Source: Zantedeschia hybrid cultivar
Taxonomy: Eukaryota > Streptophyta > Magnoliopsida > Alismatales > Araceae
Assembly: GCA_030544215.1 (NCBI GenBank)
Contig: JARZZO010000003.1
Coordinates: forward strand, 2,800,001 to 2,864,000
DNA: 64,000 bases
Reading direction: 5' to 3'
The translations under genes and the position numbers were made by a program. Positions 45,324 to 56,800 of the stretch are shown in pieces. Position 1 is the stretch's first letter; every line of letters starts with the position of its first letter. Under the pieces are notes generated by a model. It was not told where the DNA came from. It saw nothing but the letters and a program-made list of their open reading frames with translations, and did not search any database.

Positions 45324-46426
45324 TTAACGAAGCTCGGGGTGGCACTCTGGCGGAAGACCATCGGGGAACCGCTTAAGATCTTTGCAGTAGTTGTAGATCA
45401 TATATTTCCCCTGGATCCACCTCAACCTCCTCTCGCTCACGGGGTCGAGCTGCTCCGACAGCCATGCACTGGCGGACACCGAGTTCGTCGTCGGCGAGCC
45501 GCAAGAAGAGGTCTCCGAACACACGCAGGCGTCGGACTTGAAGTTCCGGTACGACGCCGTGAACGGCGCCTCGGACCAGTTGGTCTTCACAAGCCCGCCC
45601 CAGGTCGCCCAGTCGTCGGCGTCCCAGAGGCTGGAGTAGAGCCTCATGGGCTGGCTGGTCGGGAAGGCGATGCCCCTGGACGACTCGTTCTTGAACTCCC
45701 TCAGAGGACGGCCGTCCACGGAGAAGCTGCAAGAGAAGGCAGTGTTGAACAGTTAAAGAGAACAACACTACACATGATATGGATTGTCTACAAGAAGATA
45801 TAGGACATCCATGGGTGTAGGAACGATGCTTACAGGATATGGTGGGGATTCCACAGGATGGAGTAGGTGTGGAACTTCTTGGTGGGATCAAACCAGAGTT
45901 TGAACTGCTGCTCCCTGTTGCCCTTCCCCTGCGTGAAGATGTTGGTGTGGACGGTGTAAGGTTCGCCGGTGAGGTTGCCGAGGAACTCGAAGTCGATCTC
46001 GTCATGTGCCGGGCCTTGTGATGAAAGCTGTGTAGATCAGATCGATCATGAGCAATATTAATTGTTAGCCATGGTTCGACTTCGACCAACAGAGATAGAA
46101 GCTTTTGTCAAAAGAAGCTATATATAGCTACTAAATAAACGCACGTAGAAGGCGGTGACAGTGCCGGCGGAGTTGCCGGGAACCAACTTAATCTGCATAT
46201 CAAACTTCCCGTAGAGGTACTCGTTCTTGGACTGGAAGCCGGAGCCGGAGGCACGGTCGAGGGACAGGGTAAGTAGCTGCCCCTTCCTGAGAATCCTGCC
46301 CCGGCCATCACCCCACGTTATATCCACGTTTTCATAGAAACTGCCACAGAAAGCACTCCAGAAGAGAGAACTAGCCACTACCAAGACCAGCAACATAGCC
46401 ATCGGAGGAGTGTAAGGAGAAGCCAT
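45324..46426 (-). CDS. XTH: Xyloglucan endotransglucosylase/hydrolase, copy A
   Basis: Cell-wall enzyme that cuts xyloglucan and rejoins the end to another chain (or to water). Exons 46426-46145, 46027-45834 and 45726-45324 give 292 residues; introns are phase 0 and phase 2. The start chosen is the ATG followed by a hydrophobic signal peptide (about residues 9-26). GH16 active site HDEIDFEFLG lies at residues 102-111, with the two Glu expected for nucleophile and acid/base, followed by the N-glycosylation site NLT (112-114) typical of this family. A C-terminal XET domain holds the conserved Cys residues (DACVC, NYCKD, PPEC). Length and exon layout are normal. A TATA box lies 92 bp upstream. 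Transferase versus hydrolase activity cannot be decided. Confidence 0.95.
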
Positions 46427-46517
46427 GATGAGGTCTAACGAATGGTTGGCAAGTGAAGAGCTAAGCACAAGTAGATGTATAGATTTGATGGTATGCATGG
46501 AAGAGCTGGGGGAGATG

Positions 46518-46525
46518 CTTATATA
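46518..46525 (-). promoter_or_regulatory. TATA box of XTH copy A
   Basis: TATATAAG on the minus strand, 92 bp upstream of the chosen ATG, a normal distance for a plant promoter with a short 5' UTR. Confidence 0.6.
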
Positions 46526-46559
46526 GGGATGAGGAGAAGAGCACGGTGGAAGTGAACAG

Positions 46560-47443
46560 CTGTGGCCTATGGGGCGGTGACTTGACAGTGAGTGCCGGTC
46601 CTCGTTTCCCGGCGATGGCCCTCACCATTAACCAGCTGTCTATGTATTAGTCCAAGGTAACTCAAATTAGAGTACTGTAGGTGAAGCTGCTCTGGGGGCT
46701 TCCTCAAGCCATAATTAAAGATGGATCCTTCAACGTGGAAGAAGCATCCACGGTTGTATGGTAGATAATATATACTACATATTTCTTGATAATAGCAAAG
46801 AGGCAAATGGTGAGGAGGATGAGAGGCTCGTTACTCTACTTGTGTTATAGGTCCGAACAAGATATATTAGATTATCGAATATTTGATATAAAACTATATA
46901 TATATATATTCTTGTCATTTAATAAATTAGGAAAGTATCACCCCTTCTAAGAAGTAAGAGGAGAAAAAGCATTATCCTAGGAAAATCTCGCGTGGGATCG
47001 GGCCAATAAACAAGTGGGCGGTTGTCAAGCGTGCTGCTAAATAATGGATTAAGTCCTTTGATTCAAAATGTTATATAAATGTTTGAAAGCAGAGACTTAT
47101 TAGCTGGGTTTTATTAAGCTTGCCTTGAAGGATATATGCCATCTTCCGCAGCTAGCATTGACTTCAAATTTGAGCTTTGGACAATATATATAGCGAAGGC
47201 ATCAACGACCAGGAGGACGCGGTTGCCGCCTCATGCAGATAAGTGCATGTCATCCGATCGAGTCTTAAACATCTGAAGACCACGTTGGATTCTGCATGCG
47301 AAGACATCTTAAAACACGATATTAATCAACTCCAGAGCATCGACTAATGTTGATCTGAAGTCCGCAGCCGCTCGTGCTGAGAGTTTTAACTACACGATAC
47401 CAATTATGAACAACAGAAATAACAGAAATCTTGTTGCAAGAGG

Positions 47444-47485
<42 letters not shown>

Positions 47486-48310
47486 TCAGAGGCAACATGG
47501 TTACATCTTCATTTACCCGTGATTTAAACAGTGTCTGGTATCATGAACACACCACAAAACTTGAGGAGGGTGTGATTAAACAATCGAAATACTAACTAAT
47601 CTTCTTGTAACCAAATCCTTCTGTGGAAACTTCTCACACGCGTGGCACGACAAGACTGGCTGCAGAAAATTAAACTAGGCGTAAACACGCAAAAGGCCTC
47701 ATGTGCGGGTCCACCTAACAGCTGTCTCATCGAAGGAGAGAGAAAGGCTAGCGTGTTCCAATAAGATGATAGCTAAATTGTAGGCATCTCCGTAGGATGG
47801 GTCCTGTTAACAGGAAGTTAAGTAGAAGTCTCCAAGTCCAAGATTGTTCTTGGGATTGGGAATTTGCCAACAAAGACCACTTAACCTTCTTCCCAATTCC
47901 AATGCTTCGCGTAATTTAAGGTCAGCACCCTATTTTTTGGTGGATCAAGAAGCCGGGGAAGGAGAATGGAAAACTGCATTTTACCTGGCATTGCCGGATG
48001 TGAAAATTAAACTACAAATATTATACATCATGGCCCTTGTTTACCAACCGTTGTAACTCAAATTAGAGCTAGAGGGGGCTGCTTACATATTTGACTTACC
48101 TAGCATAAGAGAGAAGAACGTATGCGACAAAACAGGATTAGAGCCAAGATTTGGTCTGGCCGGGTAACTCATAGATGCTTATTTATTTAAGAGTAATATT
48201 TATTGCGTCTTCTTGAGTAGATAACTTTGTCCAATTAGTAGATCGAAAGGGATTTTATATTTAAGATATGTTGCACTCGCTCCAAAGAGATGCAACAACC
48301 ACACATTGTT
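46560..48310. other. Intergenic region upstream of XTH copy A
   Basis: Presumed promoter and spacer. Contains a (TA)n microsatellite at 47445-47483. Short frames show no recognisable similarity. Confidence 0.55.
47445..47483. repeat. (TA)n microsatellite
   Basis: 39 bp of uninterrupted TA repeat. Confidence 0.95.
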
Positions 48311-48323
48311 AGATACATCCAAT

Positions 48324-48580
48324 AAGAGATGCAAATGGGTTGGATATGATGCGGATCTAAAGTAGATCCATGACTATATCTGTTAAATTATTAGTTTAGA
48401 AATATCGTTCATTAATTGTCCTATAAGCTGATAATCATAGCTTAGTGTACCAATGTTTATTCAGTCAAAAAAAATTCATATATGTTACCTGCATACAGTT
48501 TAAAAAGACTATTCATTAACTGACCTATAAACTAACGAACGGTCAGATGATTGGACTATCGGTTACCATTTGCATCTCTA
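48324..48580. mobile_element. hAT-like MITE (AAGAGATGCAAATGG type), 257 bp
   Basis: Ends AAGAGATGCAAATGG and CCATTTGCATCTCTA; flanks CATCCAAT (48316-48323) and CATTCAAT (48581-48588) match at 7 of 8. Related in its ends to the element at 36723 and shares GGATCTAAAGTAGATCC-like and ACGGTCAGAT sequence with it. Confidence 0.72.
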
Positions 48581-48787
48581 CATTCAATCAAAAGACATTG
48601 TGTTATAATGTCCATGGAACATTTCAATCAGTATGACTCTTTGGTTAATTAGATCGTCCAAAAAATGCCGGACGTCTTCAGCAAAATGAAAAGAAAAGAA
48701 AAAGCCGGACCTAGCCTCGAAGAGGCGTCGCCTACCAGGGCCGCACCTAGTAAAAGACACTAAAATGGCTTATCCCCATCCGCACAT

Positions 48788-48861
48788 GGTGTCGTGGTGT
48801 AGTTGGTTATCACGTCAGTCTAACACACTGAAGGTCTCCGGTTCGAGTCCGGGCGACGCCA
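48788..48861 (+). tRNA. tRNA-Val (anticodon AAC)
   Basis: Folds as a complete cloverleaf: 7-bp acceptor stem GGTGTCG/CGACGCC (one G-U), anticodon stem TCAGT/ACTGA with loop CTAACAC giving anticodon AAC, and T stem-loop TCCGG-TTCGAGT-CCGGG; discriminator base A. The B box GGTTCGAGTCC is canonical. No intron; CCA is not encoded, as usual in eukaryotes. Confidence 0.96.
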
Positions 48862-48863
48862 AC

Positions 48864-48868
48864 TTTTT
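48864..48868 (+). terminator. Pol III terminator of tRNA-Val
   Basis: T5 run 3 bp after the tRNA 3' end, the usual RNA polymerase III stop. Confidence 0.8.
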
Positions 48869-48869
48869 A

Positions 48870-49554
48870 ACAAATCTTCTTTTTCCTTCTTAAACAGACG
48901 AAAACCTTTAGTTCGAGACTCTTAACCAGACAAATCCAACCATTATTTCCTGTTCGTTTCTTTTTCCTTCCGTCAAGTAAAGGTGTTGCTTGTCATTGTT
49001 ATTTGTTAACGGCATTATTGAGAATATTTGTTGCTTAATGTCTCTCCACTCTTCGGCATTATCTACACTGTTTTAAACTTAACAACCTTTAAACATTTGG
49101 AACCTGTTTGTCTCGTGGTGCGTCGTCAGCACAAAGAACTTACCTCAGGATATTTAGAACGCTATTAATAATTTACTTACTAGCCTTTTCCTTCAACGTT
49201 TTGCCATACACTGTGATACGATATTATATTTCATCCGATATAACTCCACAGGAATCCCGTAAGTCGAGGCTTTATTATAGAATTATTTGGTTTGATATAT
49301 TGTGTTTGTATGTACGAGACGATTTTTATTCTACAATATTTTCGATCAAATCAAACAGCACGTACAACTGATGCAATCTCATGGATCAAACCATACGCTT
49401 AACCGGAGAAAGAAAACCGGTATATCAACCGTGTAAGTCCAACAATGCACCCTCATCAAAATTCAAGTTTCTTGCGGCTCTGATCTTTAATCAGGTTAAT
49501 TGATGACTGCAAATATCTCAAATCACTTAAAACGGGGTCCTGCAATGGCAGTGT
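48870..49554. other. Intergenic between tRNA and XTH copy B
   Basis: A+T-rich; no gene recognised. The right end is the presumed 3' UTR of XTH copy B. Confidence 0.5.
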
Positions 49555-50987
49555 TTATGCAGTCTTGCATTCGGGAGGCAACCCCTGCCAGAACCTGTGG
49601 ACATCTTTGCAGTAGTTGTAGATCATATGTCTTCTCTGCACCCACTTCATCCTTCTCCTGTCGTGGGCGTCCAGCCCCTGCCAATACCAGGGCCTGCTCG
49701 TGCAGGAGGAACTCGTCCCACCCACGCAGGCGTCGATGTTGGAGTTCCTGTAGAAAGCCCTGAAGGGCGCTTTCGACCAGTCGGTCTTCACGCGCCCTCC
49801 CCTCGTCGCCCAGTCGCCGGCGTCCCACAGACTCGCCCGGATCCCCATGGGCTGGTACTTGGGGAAGGGCACCCCGATGGCTTCGTTGTTCTTGAACTCC
49901 CTGATGGGGATTCCATCAACGTAGAAGCTGATGAACAAACACACACAGGAGTACACCATCAGCATATACTTGGCCCGCGATGGCCATAAGAAAGTGAAGA
50001 AATTAATTAGATGGTAGCTTCGTGCTGGGAGACGATGAGGGCAATGGGAAGAAGATTTAGTAATGGCTGTTTGCGTACACGATGCGTTGCGGGTTCCATA
50101 GGATGGAGTAGGTGTGGAAGTTCCTGGTTGGGTCGAACCAGAGGTAGAACTCCATCTCCCGGTTACCTCTCCCCTGGGAGAACACGTTCGTGTGGAGGAT
50201 GTAAGGGTCTCCGCTGAGGTTGCCGAGGAACTCGAAGTCAATCTCGTCGTGGCTGTCCCCGAACGACGTCATCTGCAAACAACAACAACAACAACATCCC
50301 AATATCAAATTCAGAGCCATCCATGCATGGTCCACAAATGCTAGAAAAGCATGCATGCCTCCATGCATGAACAGATAGATCCACCCTTTATTGCAACATG
50401 CAACAAGCAAGGTAAGAGCCGCGTAAGAGTTGGTGCTCGTGTGCATGCCAACATATAAGGGTCCTCAAGTGTTAGAGAAGGCATGCCTCCATGAATGAAG
50501 GAATGGATCCACCCCTTAATGAAACGTGCAACATGAAGGTAAGCGCCATGCATGTGTGAGTAGTCCTCGTATGCATGCCAATGCAACAATGGTCCTCAAA
50601 TGTTAGAGAAGGCATGCGCGTCTCCATGCATGACCAAATGGATCCACCCCTCCAACGCGCGCAACATGCAAGGTAGGCGTAGATGTGACGAGAAAAGAGA
50701 TAATTTGAAGGCATCAACGACGCCATAGTACGTACGTAGAAGGTGGTGACGGTGCCGGCAGAGTCGCCGGCGACGAGCTTGAGCTGCATGTCGATCCTGC
50801 CGAAGAGGTACATGTTCTTGGACGTGAAGGCAGAGCCGGATTCCTGGTCGAGGGAGAGCTCCAACAGCCGGCCATAATCCATGATCTTGGCCTTGTTCTC
50901 GCCCCATATAATGTCGAAATCTTGGTAGAAGTTGCCCCCGTAGGTGCTTCCGATCAGTAGGCAACTCAGCAACGAAACCAGCCACAT
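49555..50987 (-). CDS. XTH: Xyloglucan endotransglucosylase/hydrolase, copy B
   Basis: Second XTH. Exons 50987-50736, 50272-50079 and 49927-49555 give 272 residues, with the same intron phases (0 and 2) and the same 194-bp middle exon as copy A. The start chosen gives a signal peptide (MWLVSLLSCLLIGSTYGG); an in-frame upstream ATG would add a Pro/Arg-rich stretch and is unlikely. Active site HDEIDFEFLG at residues 92-101 with both catalytic Glu, then the NLS glycosylation site at 102-104. C-terminal XET domain ends NYCKDVHRFWQGLPPECKTA. The first intron holds a roughly 110-bp unit (GCATGCC...GGATCCACCC) repeated about three times between 50345 and 50690. It acts in the wall on xyloglucan; probable tandem paralogue of copy A, with substantial divergence. 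Confidence 0.95.
50340..50690. repeat. Intronic tandem repeats in XTH copy B, about 110-130 bp units
   Basis: Three related units each contain GTTAGAGAAGGCATG-like sequence, CCTCCATG(A/C)ATGA, and GGATCCACCC(T/C) followed by (C/A)AACATG(C/A)AAGGTA. They start near 50340, 50468 and 50598. Confidence 0.7.
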
Positions 50988-51128
50988 TGTTGTGGCCTGG
51001 ATCGAACGAGACCTGAAACGAGAGCACGGGCGAGGATGTGGAGGAAGAGGAAGAAACCGGAGAGGAGGAGGACGATGCTGTCTCCTCCCCCAGTTTCTTC
51101 CACTATCCTGAGAGGTGGGAGAGGCACG

Positions 51129-51136
51129 TATATAAG
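51129..51136 (-). promoter_or_regulatory. Possible TATA box of XTH copy B
   Basis: CTTATATA on the minus strand about 145 bp upstream of the chosen ATG. Weaker match than the box of copy A. Confidence 0.4.
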
Positions 51137-51229
51137 TATCCGTGCATGGTTGGGCTGTTTTGGGAGAGGATGTTGAAGAAACGAAGGGGATGGTCACTAC
51201 GGTTGGAAGGGTTGGCTATTTCAAGCTAA

Positions 51230-53869
51230 GATATGCGTTGCCCTCCGCGTTTGTGGCTCCTCTCGCAGCATAGGACGTTTGTGCCTCTCGTCAGACGCTT
51301 CGTTATCCTAGAAGCGGACAGCTGTAGACTGCAGGGATTGTAGCTAGCAAGCGTTCCTGATGGAGGACGTACGGAGAATACATGGTGTAGCTAGCATCTT
51401 TGTGCTCCTCCTGGGTGGGTTTGGGTAAAGAGGTGTCGAATAATAACTGATTGAAGGTAAGTAATTAACAAAATCATAGCGCCTGTTCGAATGCAACTTC
51501 TTAGCACCTTAAGGAGTATTTGAGTTCTCAACATTTTTTTGAAAAATATTTTCTAAATTAACTTTTATATGTTTTGCATATGATAATAAAAGTTAATTAG
51601 AAAAAAAATATTTGTCAAATTTTCAAGATATTTTCTTTTGCCTAAGATCTCTTTCTCCACTTATTCTCGTAGAAAAATATTTTCCGTGAATCTATTTCTC
51701 CACTTCTCATGTATAGTCTAGGCCTTCTTTGCTCTTGGAAGCACATCTTTGTGTAGGATTGTAAATTTAATTAGGCAGGTCAGTCAAATAGATTGATTCA
51801 ACAAAAAGCTTGGTTTGAATTAAATGTATTTAAAACTAATTAGTTGGTTTGCGATCCAGTTGAGCAAATGCTCTGCCGAAACTCGATCTGGTTGTTAGGC
51901 TCAATCCCGCTTTAATTAATCAAACCCAAAATATATTTCAAACTTAATGCACTATATACATTACGTGATATGTATATAGAGTTGCATTGAGTTGAATACT
52001 TCAGATCAGACTAAACTGAAAAAAAGAGATCAACCTAAATCAGGTTCAGATTGAGGAGGAAGTCAAATCAAAACTCAGATTCAGACTATTCCACTCAATT
52101 CAAAAGTAGACAGCCTCCCACAAAGTCCACTCTTGGTCAAGGTCAACTTTACTCAATTGCAATGCAGCCTTAGCTCGCTGTCAATGGGGGCGAGGAACGG
52201 ATGTCACACTATCCGACTCCACTCTATTTAACATTAAAACATCTGACTCTTAGTATTATTTAGCGGATAATAAATTTTTCTATCCATATTTGACTCCGTC
52301 AAATTATGAATTCGGAACAATTTGAATATTTGATTATTTCAAATTTGGCTTATAATTTAATGTCATAATTTTTTTTTAGTAAAGTATAGCCTATAAACAT
52401 CATACATATATTTTAAATTAATAAATGTTTAAGTGATAAATATCCAAATAAATTTTACACTCAAATGCTCTATTAAAGATACCTTATGCCCTGTTTGGTT
52501 AGAAAATCAAATGGAATACACTATTAGTTTCAATATCAATAACTTTAGAATATAGAATGTCAATATCAATATTGATATCATACAAGTTTTAAGTGTTTGG
52601 ATGAACTCGTATCAATATCAAAATGATACTAAGGTGTGCTTGGATGGTCCTTAATATCAATCCTAATGTAAACATATCTGCATAAATCTTGATAAAAATC
52701 TCTCATATATGTCCCACCGATTTATCAAAAGAGCCAAAACACCGGAATTTGGATGTTGTCATCGCTGTTAGAATACCGATAAGTATAACACAAGAAAACC
52801 TAGAACATGATCTAATGGTCGAGCCAAAACAACTGCTGGATACCTAGATCGGGATTTCAAATTGGACACAATCCTGTCATTGTTTTCCAAAAATTTAGAT
52901 TCAAATATCTAGCTTTCTCCTTTGTTGAAATATCTGGACCAGATTTGGAGTTTTGAGATTACTTGATCCAAACCATTGTTGCCGGAACCCCAAAAGCCAC
53001 TGCTCAAGTTTGATCCAACTCCATCGCTGGAATGCAGGAGCTTGATCCAACCCTGTCGTTGGAGGAGGAAGAGGATGAGGAGGAGAAGAGTTACAGAGGA
53101 GGGGCAAATGAGGCGCTCGTGGGAGGAAGCAAGTCCAATGGTGTTTCGGGTTGGTGGGGGGGGGGGGGGGGAGAGTTGTGCAAGGAGGGGAGGCCCAGAA
53201 CTCGGGCTGTCGTGACAATATCCGATTTAATACAGGTCACAGACCGTATTAAATTTGATATCATTGTGGATCTTTTTATTTAACGCGTATCAATATTGAT
53301 AGTGATAACCAAACACCTAACTAAACATATAATCATTATTACTTTTAAAACTGTTACTAATATTCCGAGTTATTCAGCAAACAAACATCCCATTAGATAA
53401 TAACGAAGGGCTAAAACAATTTATCTAATCTAAATAATTAAATTACTAAAAATAAAAAATTCACAATAAATTTCATCATTATCCCTGCATATATCTATTA
53501 AGTATATTTTAAATATCAAATAATTTATTTAAATATGTAAATAACATTAAAATCAAAAGAATTTATCAAAAGATAAGCGAATATCTATTTTCCATTTCAA
53601 CTTAAAATATTAATCAGATAATAAAACGGATATTTGAATATATCCGTCAGATAGTCAAATCAGATAAATATCCAGTTAATCGAATCTGGATATAGATAGG
53701 AATCGAATATTGTCCGAATCGGTTGATAGCCAATGGCTCCACGCAGTCGTGCACGGGAGACCTGCGGCCTTTTGTTTTCGAATCGATAAACCAAACTTTA
53801 TTGTAGCGGACGAGACCGCCCAGCTCCCCCGTTACTACTGCCCCCACGGAGCCGGAAACGTCCTCCACC
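51230..53869. other. Intergenic region between divergent XTH-B and nuclease genes
   Basis: 2.6 kb, mostly A+T-rich. A possible MITE covers about 52494-53330 (CCCTGTTTGGTTAG near the left, AACCAAACACC near the right) but no TSD was verified; it includes a G14 run near 53157-53170. Short frames at 52976-53283 come from purine bias and match nothing I know. Confidence 0.5.
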
Positions 53870-56800
53870 ATGGCGTTGCTGCTTCCCTCTTCCTACCCTA
53901 TGCCCATCCACCGTCTTCCCTCCATCGCCAATGCAGCAAATGCCCGTAGCTCCGCACGTCTCGGATCGGATCCCCCTCCGTGCGCCGCCCGTTCCCCCAC
54001 GCAGCCGCCGATCCTGGCATCCTCCTTCCATGAGGAGCAGCGACGCAGGCGAGAACCAGTCAGGAACACCCCTCGGAGGCTATGGCCGGACGCCGCCGAG
54101 GGGATCCGAGAGCTGGCCCGCGCGATCGCCGCCACCGCCACTGCGCTGCTGTGCCTTGGTCCAGGCATGGCCGAGGCTAGCGTTGACGACGGGCGGCGCA
54201 TTCCTCCCTCGTTTCCGTGCGAAGACGTCGCCGGGTACTATTCCGGTCTCGATGGATTGGAAGGTGCGGGATTGATGAGGCGGCTGGGTGCCCTCGTCTC
54301 TGTTCATCGATCGCTGGCTTATAAAGAGGTGCAGCAGATGTGGATTTTGCTTGGAGTGAACAGTTCTTCAACAACTGGACTCAACATTTTAATCCAATTG
54401 ACAGGTGTGGGATGCCCTCAAAATATTGGATGCAGCGGACCCTAATGACCCTGAGAATTCCCCTGATGTGTATGTGATCTTCTATATCTATCTAATATCA
54501 ACATTTACATCTATCTACCTATATCTATGAATATATATAGGCCTTAATTTTCTGTTTTTTTTTTTTATATTGAGCCAATTTTTTTGGTTGCTGTGATGTA
54601 ACGGTGTTCTGCAGAATAGAGATCTACTCATTGAGAGCTGTACCGAAGTCGTTGGCAGGAAAACCGGAGGGATGGAACAGTGAGTCCCTTATGGCGTGAT
54701 CTCTAATTCGATGTTTAGTAGCTACAGAGGGTGGTCTATGACTTCAGTGGTTTAAATGAGGAATAACTTCATCTTTATTTTCTTGTTTGATGCCCGTATT
54801 CTAGGCGAAGTAGTTGCTAATTGTGGTAGCAAGTTTAGTGTTTATAGGAAATTAGGAACATTTCTTTGCAAAGTTCTGAGCTCAGCATTAACAGAATTCT
54901 GTTAAAGATTATAATCTAGTCTTATGTGGCTGAAGAGAATTCATGAGGCTAAAACGTGCAAGGCTGTAGTAATTCCAAAGATGGGGAGACGTTTGCCTAG
55001 ATCCATATGCGATGGATGACATAATACAAGAGATAAAAACTAAGTCAGAGAGATGGGAAAAGGGGATAGTCTAGATGCATTGGTTAGATCAACTGACTAA
55101 TTTCTGCTGATATCAGAATGCTTTATGTGGTCCATGGGCACAGAGACCATAGTTTGGGTTAATATATCCAATTTTTCCGCTCTTTTATAGCTGGTTGCCT
55201 CTGTATATTGGCCTTTCTGCAGCCTTTCTTAAGAACATGAACTGATATATGCTGCAGCTTTAGCATTTTGTTTCCATATTTTAGATCAGGAGCCATTCCA
55301 TCGCTGTAACTGAACCTTTGTGGGAGTCATCTGTCAACTAAACAACTCGATGATTGCTCTAGTGGTTCATTGAATGAGGGTGAGAAGGACCCTTTGAACT
55401 GTCAACAACTTTCCACGAGATTCATGTCTAAAGAAGAAAGCATTCAAATCACAATTAGACAAGTAGGAAAATGAAAACCAGAATCTACTTAACAACTAAG
55501 AAGCTTGTGGTGGCAGCTACCATGGAGATTTTTCCCTGGAAATGTCATGAATGCAGCATAAAAAAGTGAGATTCGTCAGAGACTTTTCGGCCCTCATGCA
55601 CAATGCTGCTTGAATTCTTACTGTTTATTAGAGAATGACACTCCATGGGCATATATCTGAAGCAATGTCTTTCTCATTGGGGCTGTTTTCACAGCAATGA
55701 CTATTGCCTTCCTTCTTTACAGGGGAGCACTTGTGGCCTCGTTCATATGGCTTAGTGGACAAACCCTCCTTGACAGATTTACATAATCTTCGCCCTGCTG
55801 ATGTGAATGGTAAGACTTAACCAGGTGCGGCCTTTTTCCGATGTATGCCCATGCATTCTTTGTTGTCATTTGAACTAAATAATAGAAGCATCATTTGTCA
55901 GCATTCACGATGGTGTGGTTTTCCAAGTTTATTATTTCCCAGTTTGTTATAAGATATTTTATTTGATTTCTTTCCTTGGGTTTACATCTGCCGATTGTTA
56001 TACCTTGTTCTAGTGATTTGATGGCTTATTTGAGTACCATCTATTTTTTATAATTCTACGAACATGAAAGTAATGTCTGTATGCATTTGCATTCTTTTGC
56101 CTAAGCTTGTATGCTGTTTACTATATTTCCTAATTTGCTTTGTAATCACTGATAATATGCAGAGGTTTCTTTTCAGTAAATTCATCAAGGGGAAATAAAT
56201 ATTATGGTGAGTGTTCTTCTAAATCAACTGAGTGTTTACGACCAGCAAACATTGAGGCTGCTCCTGACACAGAGACGGACAGCCAAAGATGGACTCTGCC
56301 TTTCCAGGTTCGGACTTACACTCTAGGATTGTGTGATTTCTACAGCATGATAATTCTTTGCATTGCAAAATGTAAAATGTTCACCTATTGCCTGTTTTCA
56401 TGCCAATTTCTGAACTGATTGGACACTTAACTGGAACAAAATAACATTCAAGTTTTCATGAAACTTCTTTAGTGATATTATAATTTGAACAGTTTTGCTT
56501 CAATCACAAAAGTTTCAAATGTCAAAATGCGTTATAAGTCATTTATCAAAACAGGAGCAGCTTCTTTCCCTTCCTTCTAGTTTGGAACCCTGCAATGCTC
56601 TACAGGGTGCCCACATTAATGACGGTAGAGAACAGTCACACATTTGTTAGGGTAGAACATATGTTTGAATAATATGGACCTACTGCACTTGCAGTCAATT
56701 GGTTTTGAATTGGACGATCAATTCTTCAACATGGTATTGGAACCCATGGTCATGGCCATGGACCACAGATCCCATATTTGTTTCTCAAGTTGCTCTGCAC

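Noticed and set aside
45339..45803. 154-codon plus-strand frame over the last XTH-A exon
   Set aside because: It is the antisense of a G+C-rich coding exon and matches no family; the same applies to plus-strand frames at 49597-50217.
50988..51197. Earlier in-frame start for XTH copy B
   Set aside because: It would place a Pro/Arg/Ser-rich stretch before the signal peptide and would start upstream of the TATA-like site.
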